A stretch of DNA of 64,000 nt from Variovorax sp. TBS-050B (GTDB taxonomy: Bacteria; Pseudomonadota; Gammaproteobacteria; Burkholderiales; Burkholderiaceae_C): contig NZ_JARXYR010000002.1 of NCBI RefSeq assembly GCF_029893635.1, forward strand, positions 1,339,001-1,403,000, written 5' to 3'. A program made the position numbers and the translations under genes. Under the pieces are notes generated by a model. The model was given only the letters and a program-made list of their open reading frames with translations. It had not been told where the DNA came from and did not search any database. Shown in pieces: positions 1-8,198 of this stretch (position 1 is the first letter of the stretch; every line of letters starts with the position of its first letter).

Positions 1-474
1 ACGATCGAGGTGGTGCGCGAGGCGGTGCCGCGGGCCATCGAGCGCCGCGTGGACCTGGGCTACGACGGCGCCCAGCCGGGCGCGCCGGGCGTGGTGCTCG
101 AAGGCAACGCCACGCTGCTGAAGGAGCTGATCCGCAACCTGGTCGACAACGCGATCAACTACACGCCTTCCAGCGACGAGCGCCCGGGCGTGATCACGGC
201 GCGCGTGCTGGCCGATCCCTTCGGCCACGTGGTGCTGCTGCAGGTGGAGGACAACGGGCCGGGCATCGCCGAAGCCGACCGCGAGCTGGTGTTCGAGCCC
301 TTCTACCGCGTGCTCGGCAACGAGGCCGACGGTTCGGGGCTGGGCCTGCCGATCGTGCGCGAGATCGCCAACCTGCACCATGCGCAGGTGAAGCTCGAGG
401 ATGCGCATCCGGGCCGGCAGCCGCCCGGGGCGCGCTTCACGGTGCGCTTCGAGGGCGAATCCGCGGCGGACTGA
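1..474 (+). CDS. Sensor histidine kinase, C-terminal part (cut by window edge)
   Basis: Only the catalytic ATP-binding end of a two-component sensor kinase is present; the reading frame is open through the first base, so the protein begins upstream of the window. Visible ATPase motifs, in order, are an N box (LIRNLVDNAINYTP), a G1 box (DNGPGIA), an F box (FEPFYRV) and a G2 box (GSGLGLPIV). These are the HATPase_c elements that bind ATP for autophosphorylation. The motif style resembles the TctE/QseC group, which in this bacterial family often controls tricarboxylate or organic-acid uptake, but the sensor domain is not visible, so the stimulus is unknown. Its response regulator would be expected further upstream. 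Confidence 0.9.
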   Translation, partial: TIEVVREAVPRAIERRVDLGYDGAQPGAPGVVLEGNATLLKELIRNLVDNAINYTPSSDERPGVITARVLADPFGHVVLLQVEDNGPGIAEADRELVFEPFYRVLGNEADGSGLGLPIVREIANLHHAQVKLEDAHPGRQPPGARFTVRFEGESAAD

Positions 475-489
475 CCGGCGGGCGGGCGC

Positions 490-678
490 TCAGGGGGCGG
501 CCCGGGCGTCCTTGCGGATCTGCAGCCACTCGGGATGCACCTGGCGCCCGAGGCGCTGCGGCTCGCGCTCGTTCAGGCTTGCGGGCGCGAGGCCGAAGCC
601 GGCGAGATCGCCGCGCGACCACAGCCAGTAGCCGGCATTGGCGAGCAGCAGGAGGACGAGGAAGAGACGCAGCTTCAT
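490..678 (-). CDS. Small single-pass membrane protein of unknown function
   Basis: A 62-residue protein made of an N-terminal hydrophobic segment (about residues 3-20, ending NAGYWLWS) followed by a short polar tail with EPQRLGRQVHPE. I recall this tail style from the start of SPOR-domain proteins in Comamonadaceae, but here the protein stops before any peptidoglycan-binding SPOR domain. It lies 12 bases downstream of birA on the same strand and is probably the last gene of a SET-birA operon. It may be a short SPOR-protein relative that lost its C-terminal domain, or an unrelated inner-membrane peptide. Coding status is supported by codon pattern and operon position. Confidence 0.6.
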   Translation of the reverse strand: MKLRLFLVLLLLANAGYWLWSRGDLAGFGLAPASLNEREPQRLGRQVHPEWLQIRKDARAAP

Positions 679-690
679 GGTGGCCGCGTC

Positions 691-1533
691 TCAGAGCGCC
701 ATGCCGCGCGGGCGCACGCTGACTTCGTCGCTCGAGACCATCTGCAGCCCTTCGGCGGTGCGCACCTGCAGCTCGCCGCCCCAGGCCACGCCTTCGCACA
801 GGCCGGCGGTGCCGTCGCTGAGCTGGACCTCGCGGCCGCGCAGCGCATCGCGCGCGGCAAAGCGTTCGGCGAAGGGCGCGAAGCCCCGCGTCTCGAAGGC
901 CTGCACGCTGCGCACCAGCGGCGCCGCCAGCTCGGCCAGCACCTCGGGCGCGCGTGCGTCGGGCCGCCATTGGCGCAGCCACGCCGGCGGGGTGCGCATG
1001 CCCTCGGCCTCGCGCGGGCCGATGTTGATGCCGATGCCGATCACGAGGTAGCGCGCCGCGGCGGCGGCCGTGGCGTCGGCGCGCGCCGCATGCGGCACCG
1101 CGGTCTCGATCAGGATGCCGGCGAGCTTGCGGTCGTCCACCCACAGGTCGTTCGGCCACTTGAGCGCGACCCCCGCCGCGCCCGTGGGGTCGAGGCTCTC
1201 GGCCACGGCGACGCCGACGGCGAGCGACAGGCCCGCCCAGTCGCGCGGTGCGAGCGGCAGCGCCAGCGAGAAGGTGAGCGACGAAGACACGGCCGCCGCC
1301 TCGTCGCGGCGCTGCGCGCTCTGCCAGGGCCGCCCGAGCCGGCCGCGCCCGGCGGTCTGGTGTTCGGCCACGAGCAGCACCGGCTCGCTGCGGCCGGCGC
1401 GCGCGCGGCGCATCAGCTCGGCATTGGTCGAATCGATCTCGGCCACGGCCTCGACGGCGAAGCCCGGCAGCAGCGGCGCCACCGCCGCGGCAATGCGGTC
1501 TTCGAACCAGGAGGCGGCCGTGGCGCTCGTCAT
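691..1533 (-). CDS. birA: Biotin--[acetyl-CoA-carboxylase] ligase
   Basis: Predicted cytoplasmic enzyme that activates biotin with ATP and attaches it to the lysine of biotin carboxyl carrier protein and other biotin-dependent enzymes. The 280-residue sequence shows the biotin-protein-ligase core: DSTN near residue 34, the GRGRLGR adenylate-binding loop at 62-68, KWPND at 125-129 and the following KLAGIL segment. There is no N-terminal helix-turn-helix, so this is the monofunctional type and should not repress bio genes as the E. coli protein does. It follows the SET gene by 8 bases on the same strand, suggesting cotranscription. Confidence 0.93.
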   Translation of the reverse strand: MTSATAASWFEDRIAAAVAPLLPGFAVEAVAEIDSTNAELMRRARAGRSEPVLLVAEHQTAGRGRLGRPWQSAQRRDEAAAVSSSLTFSLALPLAPRDWAGLSLAVGVAVAESLDPTGAAGVALKWPNDLWVDDRKLAGILIETAVPHAARADATAAAAARYLVIGIGINIGPREAEGMRTPPAWLRQWRPDARAPEVLAELAAPLVRSVQAFETRGFAPFAERFAARDALRGREVQLSDGTAGLCEGVAWGGELQVRTAEGLQMVSSDEVSVRPRGMAL

Positions 1534-1541
1534 GTGTCCGG

Positions 1542-2165
1542 TCAGCCCTCGGCTTTGCGGGCTTTCTTCTTCTTTTCCGATTTCTTCTCGGCCTTCTTTT
1601 CAGCCTTCTTTTCGGCCTTGCGGGCTTCCTTCTTCTTTTCCGCCTTCTTCTTTTCGGCCTTCTTTGCGGACTTCTTTTTCTTCTTTTCCTCGTCCTCGTC
1701 CTTCGGCGTCAGCAGCGTGCCGCGGCAGTTCTCGGAACCGCACCAGCACGGAAACTCGGACAGCAGCTTCGGCGTGTAGGGCTCGTCGATGATCAGGCCG
1801 TAGTCGTAGTTGAGTTCTTCTCCTGCAGCAATGTTGCGCAGTGCCTTGATATAAACGCGCCCATCGACCTCGTCGGCTTCGCAGTTCGGATCGCAGGAGT
1901 GGTTGATCCAGCGGGCGGCATTGCCGTTGACGTTGCCGTCGATCACCCGTCCGTCGTCGATGTGGAAGTAGAAGGTGTGGTTCGGCTGGGCGGGGTCGTG
2001 CGGATGGCGGCGCAGCGCCTCCTTCCAGCTGATGACTTCGCCCTTGTATTCGATCAGCGTCTCGCCTTCCGCAATGTCCTGCACGGCGAAGACGCCGTTG
2101 CCATGGACGGTGGAGCGCCGCGTCTGGATTCGGCGGCCGCCGGAAGATGTGGATTTGGAAGGCAT
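1542..2165 (-). CDS. SET-domain protein-lysine methyltransferase with lysine-rich tail
   Basis: A compact SET-domain protein of 207 residues. The fold markers are HGNGVFA (21-27), the pseudoknot motif NHSCDPNC (88-95), EELNYDY (116-122) and a post-SET cysteine cluster, C140-W-C142 plus C147, that would bind zinc next to the active site with one or two SET cysteines. SET enzymes transfer a methyl group from S-adenosylmethionine to protein lysines. From about residue 155 the protein becomes an acidic patch and then a long Lys/Ala/Glu tail resembling histone H1 or bacterial nucleoid proteins. The tail suggests nucleic-acid association, but the substrate cannot be read from sequence. It is first gene of the apparent SET-birA operon and is divergent from topB. 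Confidence 0.88.
   Translation of the reverse strand: MPSKSTSSGGRRIQTRRSTVHGNGVFAVQDIAEGETLIEYKGEVISWKEALRRHPHDPAQPNHTFYFHIDDGRVIDGNVNGNAARWINHSCDPNCEADEVDGRVYIKALRNIAAGEELNYDYGLIIDEPYTPKLLSEFPCWCGSENCRGTLLTPKDEDEEKKKKKSAKKAEKKKAEKKKEARKAEKKAEKKAEKKSEKKKKARKAEG
1550..1700. repeat. Homopurine-homopyrimidine tract encoding the lysine tail
   Basis: On the plus strand this stretch is almost entirely pyrimidine, with repeated TTCTTCTTTTC and CGGCCTTC units. It is the 3' end of the SET gene, where AAG and GAA codons alternate with GCC. Besides coding, it has the composition associated with intramolecular triplex DNA and replication slippage, so tail length may vary between strains. Confidence 0.6.
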
Positions 2166-2186
2166 CGCCGAAGTCTGTTAGGTTGA

Positions 2187-2221
2187 ATATGCACACATGC
2201 GCGCGTGCGCATGCGCACGCG
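2187..2221. other. 35-bp perfect alternating purine-pyrimidine tract with 20-bp palindrome
   Basis: Every base from 2187 to 2221 alternates purine and pyrimidine, mainly CG, CA and TG steps; this sequence class adopts left-handed Z-DNA under negative supercoiling. The last 20 bases (2202-2221, centred on GCATGC) are also a perfect palindrome that could form a cruciform or bind a dimer. The tract lies between the divergent starts of the SET gene and topB, about 30 bases before the topB start codon. Confidence 0.8.
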
Positions 2222-2250
2222 GGAAGCCGCAGAGTATAGAGAGCCCTTAG

Positions 2251-5199
2251 ATGACAAAGACTTTGGTAATCGCAGAAAAGCCGTCGGTGGCGCAGGACAT
2301 CGTCCGGGCGCTCACGCCGGTCGCCGGCAAGTTCGAAAAGCACGACGAGCATTTCGAGAACGAAAGCTACGTCGTGACCAGCGCCGTCGGCCACCTGGTC
2401 GAGATCCAGGCGCCCGAGGAATTCGACGTCAAGCGCGGCAAGTGGAGCTTCGCGAACCTGCCGGTGATCCCGCCGCACTTCGACCTGAAGCCCGTCGACA
2501 AGACCAAGACGCGCCTGAACGCGGTGGTCAAGCAGGCCAAGCGCAAGGACGTGACGCAACTCATCAACGCCTGCGACGCGGGCCGCGAGGGGGAGCTGAT
2601 CTTCCGCCTGATCGAGCAGTATGCGGGCGGCAAGTCGGGCCTCAACAAGCCCGTCAAGCGCCTGTGGCTGCAGTCGATGACGCCGCAGGCCATCCGCGAG
2701 GGCTTCGAGGCGCTGCGCACCGAGAAGCAGATGCAGGGCCTGGCCGATGCCGCCCGTTCGCGCTCCGAGGCCGACTGGCTCGTGGGCATCAACGGCACGC
2801 GCGCGATGACGGCCTTCAACTCGCGCGACGGCGGCTTCTTCCTCACCACCGTGGGCCGGGTGCAGACGCCCACGCTGTCGGTGGTGGTGGAGCGCGAGGA
2901 GCAGATCCGCAAGTTCGTCTCGCGCGACTACTGGGAAGTGCATGCCACCTTCCAGGCAGAGGCCGGCGAATACCCGGGCAAGTATTTCGACCCCCAGTGG
3001 AAGAAGGCCAACGCGCCGCTCCTGCCCAATGGCGAGCCCGATGCCGAGCAGCGCGCCGACCGCGTCTGGAACGAGCGCGACGCGCTCGCCATCGCCGAGG
3101 CCGCGCGCGGCAGGCCCGCGAGCGTGACCGAGGAGAGCAAGCCCACCACGCAGGCCTCGCCGATGCTGTTCGACCTGACCTCGCTGCAGCGCGAGGCCAA
3201 CAGCCGCTTCGGCTTCAGCGCCAAGACCACGCTCGCGCTGGCCCAGAGCCTGTACGAGCGCCACAAGGCGCTGACCTATCCGCGGACCGATTCGCGCGCG
3301 CTGCCCGAGGACTACCTGCCGGTGGTCAAGGAGACCATGGGCATGCTCGCCACGAGCGGCATGAAGCACCTGGCACCATTCGCGAAGCAGGCGGTGGACG
3401 GCAACTACGTCAGGCCCAACAAGCGCATCTTCGACAACGCCAAGGTGTCGGACCACTTCGCGATCATTCCCACGCTGCAGGCGCCCAGCGGACTCAGCGA
3501 TGCCGAGCAGAAGCTCTACGACTTCGTGGTGCGGCGCTTCCTGTCGGTGTTCTTCCCGAGCGCCGAGTTCCAGGTGACCACGCGCATCAGCACGGTGGCG
3601 CACCAGGGCCGGAACTACGCCTTCCGCTCCGACGGCAAGGTGCTGGTGAAGCCGGGCTGGCTCGCGATCTACGGCAAGGAAGCCGTGAACGACGACGACG
3701 AGAAGGACGGCAAGAACCTGGTGCCGGTGAAGCCCGGCGAGATGGTGAAGACGCTCGCGGCCGACGCCAAGGGCCTGAAGACCCGCCCGCCGGCGCGCTA
3801 TTCCGAAGCCACGCTGCTCGGCGCGATGGAAGGCGCCGGCAAGACGATCGACGACGACGAACTGCGCGAGGCGATGCAGGAAAAGGGCCTCGGCACCCCG
3901 GCCACGCGCGCGGCCACCATCGAAGGCCTGATCACCGAGAAGTACATCGTGCGCGAGGGCCGCGAGCTGATCCCGACCGCGAAGGCCTTCCAGCTCATGA
4001 CGCTGCTGCGCGGCCTGGGCGTGGAGGAGCTCTCCAAGGCCGAACTCACGGGCGAGTGGGAATACAAGCTCGCGCAGATGGAGAAAGGCGCGCTGAGCCG
4101 CGACGCCTTCATGCGCGAGATCGCGCAGATGACGGAGCACATCGTCCGGAAGGCGAAGGAGTACGACCGCGACACCGTGCCGGGCGACTACGCCACCCTC
4201 TCCACGCCCTGCCCCAACTGCGGCGGCGTGGTGAAGGAGAACTACCGCCGCTACGCCTGCACCGGCAAGCCGGGCAGCGAGCCCTGCGGCTTCTCGTTCG
4301 GCAAGTCGCCGGCCGGGCGTACCTTCGAGGTGGCCGAGGCCGAGGCGCTGCTGGCCGACAAGCACATCGGGCCGCTCGAGGGCTTCCGCTCGAAGGCGGG
4401 CTGGCCGTTCACCTCGGAGATCGTGCTCAAGTACGACGAGGAGGCGAAGAACTGGAAGCTCGAGTTCGACTTCGGCGACGACAAGAACGCCGACACCGGC
4501 GAGATCGTCGACTTCAGCGATCAGGACACGGTCGGGCCCTGCCCCATCTGCGGCGCGCCGGTGTTCGAGCACGGCAGCAACTACGTCTGCGAGAAGTCGG
4601 TGCCCACGAATGCGCAGCCCACGCCGAGCTGCACCTTCAAGACCGGCAAGATCATCCTGCAGCAGCCGGTGGAGCGCGCGCAGATGGAAAAGCTGCTCGC
4701 CACCGGCAAGACCGACCTGCTCGACAAGTTCGTGAGCATGCGCACGCGCCGCGCCTTCAAGGCCTTCCTGACCTGGAACGCCGAGGAAGGCAAGGTGACC
4801 TTCGAGTTCGCGCCGCGCGAAGGCGGCAGCAAGTTCCCGCCGCGCAAGACCTTCGGCAAGGCGGCGCCCGCGGGCAAGACCGCGGCGGCGAAGAAGGCGG
4901 CAGCCAAGACGCCCGCGGCCAAGAAGGCCCCGGCCGCGAAGAAGGCCGCCGCGCCGCGCAAGCCCGGCGCGGGCCTGAAGCCGAGCGACTCGCTGGCCGC
5001 GGTGATCGGCGCCGAGCCGGTGGCGCGCACCGAGGTCATCAAGAAGCTCTGGGACTACATCAAGGCCAACGGCCTGCAGGACGCGACGAACAAGCGCGCC
5101 ATCAACGCCGACGCCAAGCTCAAGCCGGTGTTCGGCAAGGACCAGGTGACGATGTTCGAGCTAGCGGGCATCGTGGGCAAGCATCTGTCGGCGCCATGA
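2251..5199 (+). CDS. topB: DNA topoisomerase III with C-terminal SWIB domain
   Basis: Type IA topoisomerase that passes single strands to resolve linked DNA during replication and recombination. The 982-residue protein begins with a Toprim domain ([13 protein letters not shown] near residue 5; the [11 protein letters not shown] acidic motif near 108) and carries the catalytic tyrosine in LTYPRTDSR at Tyr343. Zinc-type cysteine clusters follow (CPNC at 654 and CPIC near 764). The end is unusual: a Lys/Ala/Pro-rich linker resembling histone H1 (about 868-905) leads into a SWIB/MDM2-like domain (about 909-981, with [12 protein letters not shown] and NKRAINAD). SWIB is otherwise familiar from eukaryotic chromatin remodellers and some bacteria such as Chlamydia. 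The stop overlaps the next gene's start as ATGA. Confidence 0.96.
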   Translation: MTKTLVIAEKPSVAQDIVRALTPVAGKFEKHDEHFENESYVVTSAVGHLVEIQAPEEFDVKRGKWSFANLPVIPPHFDLKPVDKTKTRLNAVVKQAKRKDVTQLINACDAGREGELIFRLIEQYAGGKSGLNKPVKRLWLQSMTPQAIREGFEALRTEKQMQGLADAARSRSEADWLVGINGTRAMTAFNSRDGGFFLTTVGRVQTPTLSVVVEREEQIRKFVSRDYWEVHATFQAEAGEYPGKYFDPQWKKANAPLLPNGEPDAEQRADRVWNERDALAIAEAARGRPASVTEESKPTTQASPMLFDLTSLQREANSRFGFSAKTTLALAQSLYERHKALTYPRTDSRALPEDYLPVVKETMGMLATSGMKHLAPFAKQAVDGNYVRPNKRIFDNAKVSDHFAIIPTLQAPSGLSDAEQKLYDFVVRRFLSVFFPSAEFQVTTRISTVAHQGRNYAFRSDGKVLVKPGWLAIYGKEAVNDDDEKDGKNLVPVKPGEMVKTLAADAKGLKTRPPARYSEATLLGAMEGAGKTIDDDELREAMQEKGLGTPATRAATIEGLITEKYIVREGRELIPTAKAFQLMTLLRGLGVEELSKAELTGEWEYKLAQMEKGALSRDAFMREIAQMTEHIVRKAKEYDRDTVPGDYATLSTPCPNCGGVVKENYRRYACTGKPGSEPCGFSFGKSPAGRTFEVAEAEALLADKHIGPLEGFRSKAGWPFTSEIVLKYDEEAKNWKLEFDFGDDKNADTGEIVDFSDQDTVGPCPICGAPVFEHGSNYVCEKSVPTNAQPTPSCTFKTGKIILQQPVERAQMEKLLATGKTDLLDKFVSMRTRRAFKAFLTWNAEEGKVTFEFAPREGGSKFPPRKTFGKAAPAGKTAAAKKAAAKTPAAKKAPAAKKAAAPRKPGAGLKPSDSLAAVIGAEPVARTEVIKKLWDYIKANGLQDATNKRAINADAKLKPVFGKDQVTMFELAGIVGKHLSAP

Positions 5200-6182
5200 G
5201 CATGCAGCGCCGACAGCTCGTTCTGGCCGTGGCCGCCGCCGCGTTCGCGGGCGCTTCCGTGCCGGCGCTGGCCGCCGCATGGCCTGACAGGCCCGTGAAG
5301 CTCGTGGTGCCCTTCCCGCCCGGGCAGGCCACCGACATCTTCGCGCGCGCGCTCGCCGAGCAGCTCGGCCGCCGGCTCGGGCAGCCCGTGATCGTCGACA
5401 ACAAGGCCGGCGCGGGCAGCAACATCGGCACCGAGTTCGTGGTGCGCGCGCCGGCCGACGGCTACACGCTGGTGGTGGCCGGCAGCGCGATGGCGGTGAA
5501 TCAGACGCTCTACGCCAAGCCGGGCTTCGACCCGCGCAAGGACCTGGTCGGTATCTCGCTGATCGCGACGGTGCCGCTGGTGTTCCTTGCCACGCCCGAA
5601 AGCGGCATCCGCAGCATGGCCGAGCTGGTCGCGCGCGCCAAGGCCGAGCCGGGCCGGCTCAGCTACGCGAGCGCCGGCATCGGCGGCACGCAGCACCTGT
5701 CGGGCGAGATGTTCAAGTCGGCGGCGCGCGTGTTCATCACCCACATCCCCTACCGCGGCAGCGGTCCGGCGCAGGCGGACTTCCTCGGCAACCAGGTGCC
5801 GCTGATGGTCGACTCGGTCACGGCGGCGCTGCCGCACATCAAGTCGGGCAAGGCGGTGGCGCTGGCGGTCACCTCGGCGAAGCGCTCGTCGCAGCTGCCC
5901 GAGGTGCCGACGGTGCGCGAAAGCGGCGTGGCCGGCACCAAGGATTTCGAGGCCGTGGGCTGGCTGGGCCTGATGGCGCCGCGCGGCACGCCGGCCGAGG
6001 TCACGGAGCGGCTCAACAGGGAAGTGACCGAGATCCTCAAGACCGAGCAGATGGCGCGCTTCATCCGCGACCGCGGCTCCGAGCCGGCGCCCACCACGGG
6101 CGCCGAGTTCGACCGCTTCGTCGCGAGCGAGATCCAGCGCTGGGGCCAGGCGGTCAAGGCCTCGGGCGCCAAGCCCGAGTAG
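5196..6182 (+). CDS. TctC/Bug-family substrate-binding protein
   Basis: Periplasmic receptor of the tripartite tricarboxylate transporter type, about 328 residues. It has an export signal ([17 protein letters not shown], cleavage near ALAAA), then the family pattern [27 protein letters not shown] and the late GLMAPRGTP. Such proteins bind carboxylates or related small molecules in an extended cleft. No TctA/TctB membrane subunits are nearby, as is usual in this bacterial group, where many receptors share few permeases. Its ATG overlaps the topB stop; another ATG two codons later is possible. The ligand is unknown. Confidence 0.9.
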   Translation: MSMQRRQLVLAVAAAAFAGASVPALAAAWPDRPVKLVVPFPPGQATDIFARALAEQLGRRLGQPVIVDNKAGAGSNIGTEFVVRAPADGYTLVVAGSAMAVNQTLYAKPGFDPRKDLVGISLIATVPLVFLATPESGIRSMAELVARAKAEPGRLSYASAGIGGTQHLSGEMFKSAARVFITHIPYRGSGPAQADFLGNQVPLMVDSVTAALPHIKSGKAVALAVTSAKRSSQLPEVPTVRESGVAGTKDFEAVGWLGLMAPRGTPAEVTERLNREVTEILKTEQMARFIRDRGSEPAPTTGAEFDRFVASEIQRWGQAVKASGAKPE

Positions 6183-6193
6183 CCAGCCGCGGC

Positions 6194-7114
6194 TCAGGCA
6201 GGCGTCGCCGCCTGCGCGCCCAGGTCCACGTCCGCGAGCAGCCAGCGGCGGAAGTGGTCGAGCGTGGCGAGCTGGCCGCGCCCTTCCGGGTAGCAGAACC
6301 AGTAGCCCTCGTTGCCGCGGTAGCCGCCCTCGGGCAGCGGCTCGTCGACGAGCCCCGCGGCAATGTCGTCCTGCACCAGGCAGCGCGGCACCAGCGCCAC
6401 GCCCATGCCGACCATGACCGCGCGGATCATGGTCTGGAACTGGTCGAACTGCGGGCCGGCCAGCGGATCGAGGCCGCGCACGCCGTGCGCCTCGCTCCAT
6501 TGCAGCCACGACTGCGGCACCGTCACATGGCGCAGCAGCGTGCAGCGCGCCACGTCCTGAGGGGCGCGGATGCGCACCTCGGCCAGCTCCGCGCGCGGCG
6601 CGATCAGCGCCACGTCCTGCCCCGCGAGGTAGTGCGAGCGCGCGCCGGGCCAGTGGCCGTCGCCGAACAGGATCGCGCAGTCGAGCTCGGGCCGCTCGAA
6701 GTCGTAGCCGTGCACGAAGGGCACGAAATGCAGCGTGATCTGCGGATGGCGGCGCTGGAAGTCGGGCAGCCGCGGAATCAGCCACTTGGCACCGAAGGTC
6801 GGCAGCGTCGAGAGGTGCAGCGCGCCGCCGCCGTCGCCGCTGGTGATGAGCTCGAGCGTGGCCGCCTCGAGCTGCGCGAGCACCGCGCGCACCGCCTTCT
6901 CGTAGCGTTCGCCCGCGGGCGTGAGCGCGAGGCGCTTGCGGCTGCGCTCGAACAGCGGCACGCCGATCCAGCGTTCGAGCTCCTGCACCTGCTTGCTCAC
7001 GGCGCCCTGCGTGAGGTGCAGCGCCTCGGCGGCGCGCGAGACGCTGTCGAAGCGCACCACGGCCGAGAAGGCGCGCAGCAGGTTCAGAGGCGGGGAGAGA
7101 CGGCGGAGCGACAT
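6194..7114 (-). CDS. LysR-family transcriptional regulator, GcvA-like
   Basis: A 306-residue LysR regulator. The winged helix-turn-helix occupies about residues 8-68 (SRAAEALHLTQGAVSKQVQELE), followed by a linker helix and a periplasmic-binding-protein-like effector domain. The opening PPLNLLRAFSAVVRFDS is typical of the GcvA branch. It lies between two Bug receptor genes: tail-to-tail with the first (11 bases) and divergent from the second. An inverted repeat of LysR type sits in the divergent spacer, so the probable target is the downstream receptor/amidohydrolase pair as well as its own gene. Confidence 0.9.
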   Translation of the reverse strand: MSLRRLSPPLNLLRAFSAVVRFDSVSRAAEALHLTQGAVSKQVQELERWIGVPLFERSRKRLALTPAGERYEKAVRAVLAQLEAATLELITSGDGGGALHLSTLPTFGAKWLIPRLPDFQRRHPQITLHFVPFVHGYDFERPELDCAILFGDGHWPGARSHYLAGQDVALIAPRAELAEVRIRAPQDVARCTLLRHVTVPQSWLQWSEAHGVRGLDPLAGPQFDQFQTMIRAVMVGMGVALVPRCLVQDDIAAGLVDEPLPEGGYRGNEGYWFCYPEGRGQLATLDHFRRWLLADVDLGAQAATPA

Positions 7115-7131
7115 GGCGGGATGTCCATCAA

Positions 7132-7152
7132 AACATTCCAGATCAGAATGTT
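7132..7152. promoter_or_regulatory. LysR-type operator between regulator and Bug gene
   Basis: A perfect inverted repeat, AACATTC then seven bases then GAATGTT. Its core ATTC-N7-GAAT fits the T-N11-A LysR box. It lies 17 bases upstream of the LysR start. A possible -10 for the plus-strand genes, TATCCT, is at 7161-7166, with no good -35, as expected for an activator-dependent promoter. Confidence 0.65.
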
Positions 7153-7227
7153 AGCTGGTCTATCCTTTGCTTGGATGAACAGGCAACTTTTTGCTTCGTT
7201 CCTCCTCTTCCATTGGAAAAATCCCCC

Positions 7228-8190
7228 ATGCAACGTCGTCTTCTTCTTTCCGCGCTGGCGGCAGCCACTGTCGCTCCTGGAATGTCTTTCGCCCAAGGCA
7301 AGCCGATCCGGATGATCGTGCCCTTCCCGCCCGGCGGCGCCACCGACATCACGGCGCGCGTGCTTTCGGAGCCGCTGGCCAAGATCCTGCAGCAGCCCGT
7401 GGTCATCGACAACCGCGCCGGCGCCGGCGGCTCCATCGGCATGGCCGAAGTGGCGCGCTCGGCACCCGACGGCCTCGCCTTCGGCGTGGCCACGCTCTCG
7501 ACGCACGGCGTGAACCCGGCCGTATACCAGAAGCTGCCCTACGACCCGGTCAAGGGCTTCGTGGCGGTGACCGAACTCGTGAAGGCGCCGGGCGTGGTCG
7601 TGATCAACCCGCAGGTGCTGCCGGTGAAGAATTTCGCCGAACTCGTGAAGCACCTGAAGGCCAACCCGGGCAAGGTGTCGTACGCCTCGCCGGGCAACGG
7701 CACCATCGGCCACATGTGGGGCGAGCTGTTCAAGAGCAGCACCGGAACCTCGATGGTGCACATCCCCTACCGCGGTGCGGGCCCGGCGCTCAACGACGTG
7801 CTCGCGGGCGAGGTGCCGGTGTACTTCGACCAGGTCGCCTCCTCGCTGCCGCACGTGAAGGCGGGCAAGCTCAAGGCGCTGGCGGTGTCGTGGAGCGGCC
7901 GGCTCGACGTGCTGCCCGAGGTGCCGACCTACCGCGAACTCGGCTACGCCGCCAACAACGATCCCTCGTGGTTCGGCCTCGTGGCGCCGGCCGGCACGCC
8001 CGCCGACATCGCGCTGCGCATGCAGCAGGCGGTGGCCACGGCGCTGAAGGACGCCTCGGTGCGCGAACGGCTCGCGCTGCAGGGGCTCTATGCCTCGGGC
8101 ACGACGCCGGCCGAGTTCGCGAAGCAGATCGACAGCGAGATCGAGAAGATGAAGAAGGTCGCCGCCTTCGCCCGCATCCGATTGGACTGA
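7228..8190 (+). CDS. TctC/Bug-family substrate-binding protein
   Basis: A second tripartite-tricarboxylate-type receptor, 320 residues from the chosen ATG. That start gives a clean signal peptide (MQRRLLLSALAAATVAPG, cleavage near SFAQG); an upstream in-frame ATG would place 19 non-signal residues in front. Family motifs are IRMIVPFPPGGATD, VIDNRAGAGGSIG and YASPGNGTIGH. It is followed after 8 bases by an N-formylglutamate amidohydrolase-like gene. This pairing suggests, without proving, that the ligand could be an N-acylated or histidine-derived amino acid. Probably controlled by the divergent LysR protein. Confidence 0.9.
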   Translation: MQRRLLLSALAAATVAPGMSFAQGKPIRMIVPFPPGGATDITARVLSEPLAKILQQPVVIDNRAGAGGSIGMAEVARSAPDGLAFGVATLSTHGVNPAVYQKLPYDPVKGFVAVTELVKAPGVVVINPQVLPVKNFAELVKHLKANPGKVSYASPGNGTIGHMWGELFKSSTGTSMVHIPYRGAGPALNDVLAGEVPVYFDQVASSLPHVKAGKLKALAVSWSGRLDVLPEVPTYRELGYAANNDPSWFGLVAPAGTPADIALRMQQAVATALKDASVRERLALQGLYASGTTPAEFAKQIDSEIEKMKKVAAFARIRLD

Positions 8191-8198
8191 GCCTGCCT

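Noticed and set aside
1600..4572. Long minus-strand open frame opposite topB
   Set aside because: Low-complexity shadow sequence; it reads against well-conserved topB.
2205..6182. Very long plus-strand open frame shifted against topB and the first Bug gene
   Set aside because: It is rich in Arg, Gly and Ala with no domain motifs, and it follows from high GC in another frame; topB and the receptor have clear family motifs.
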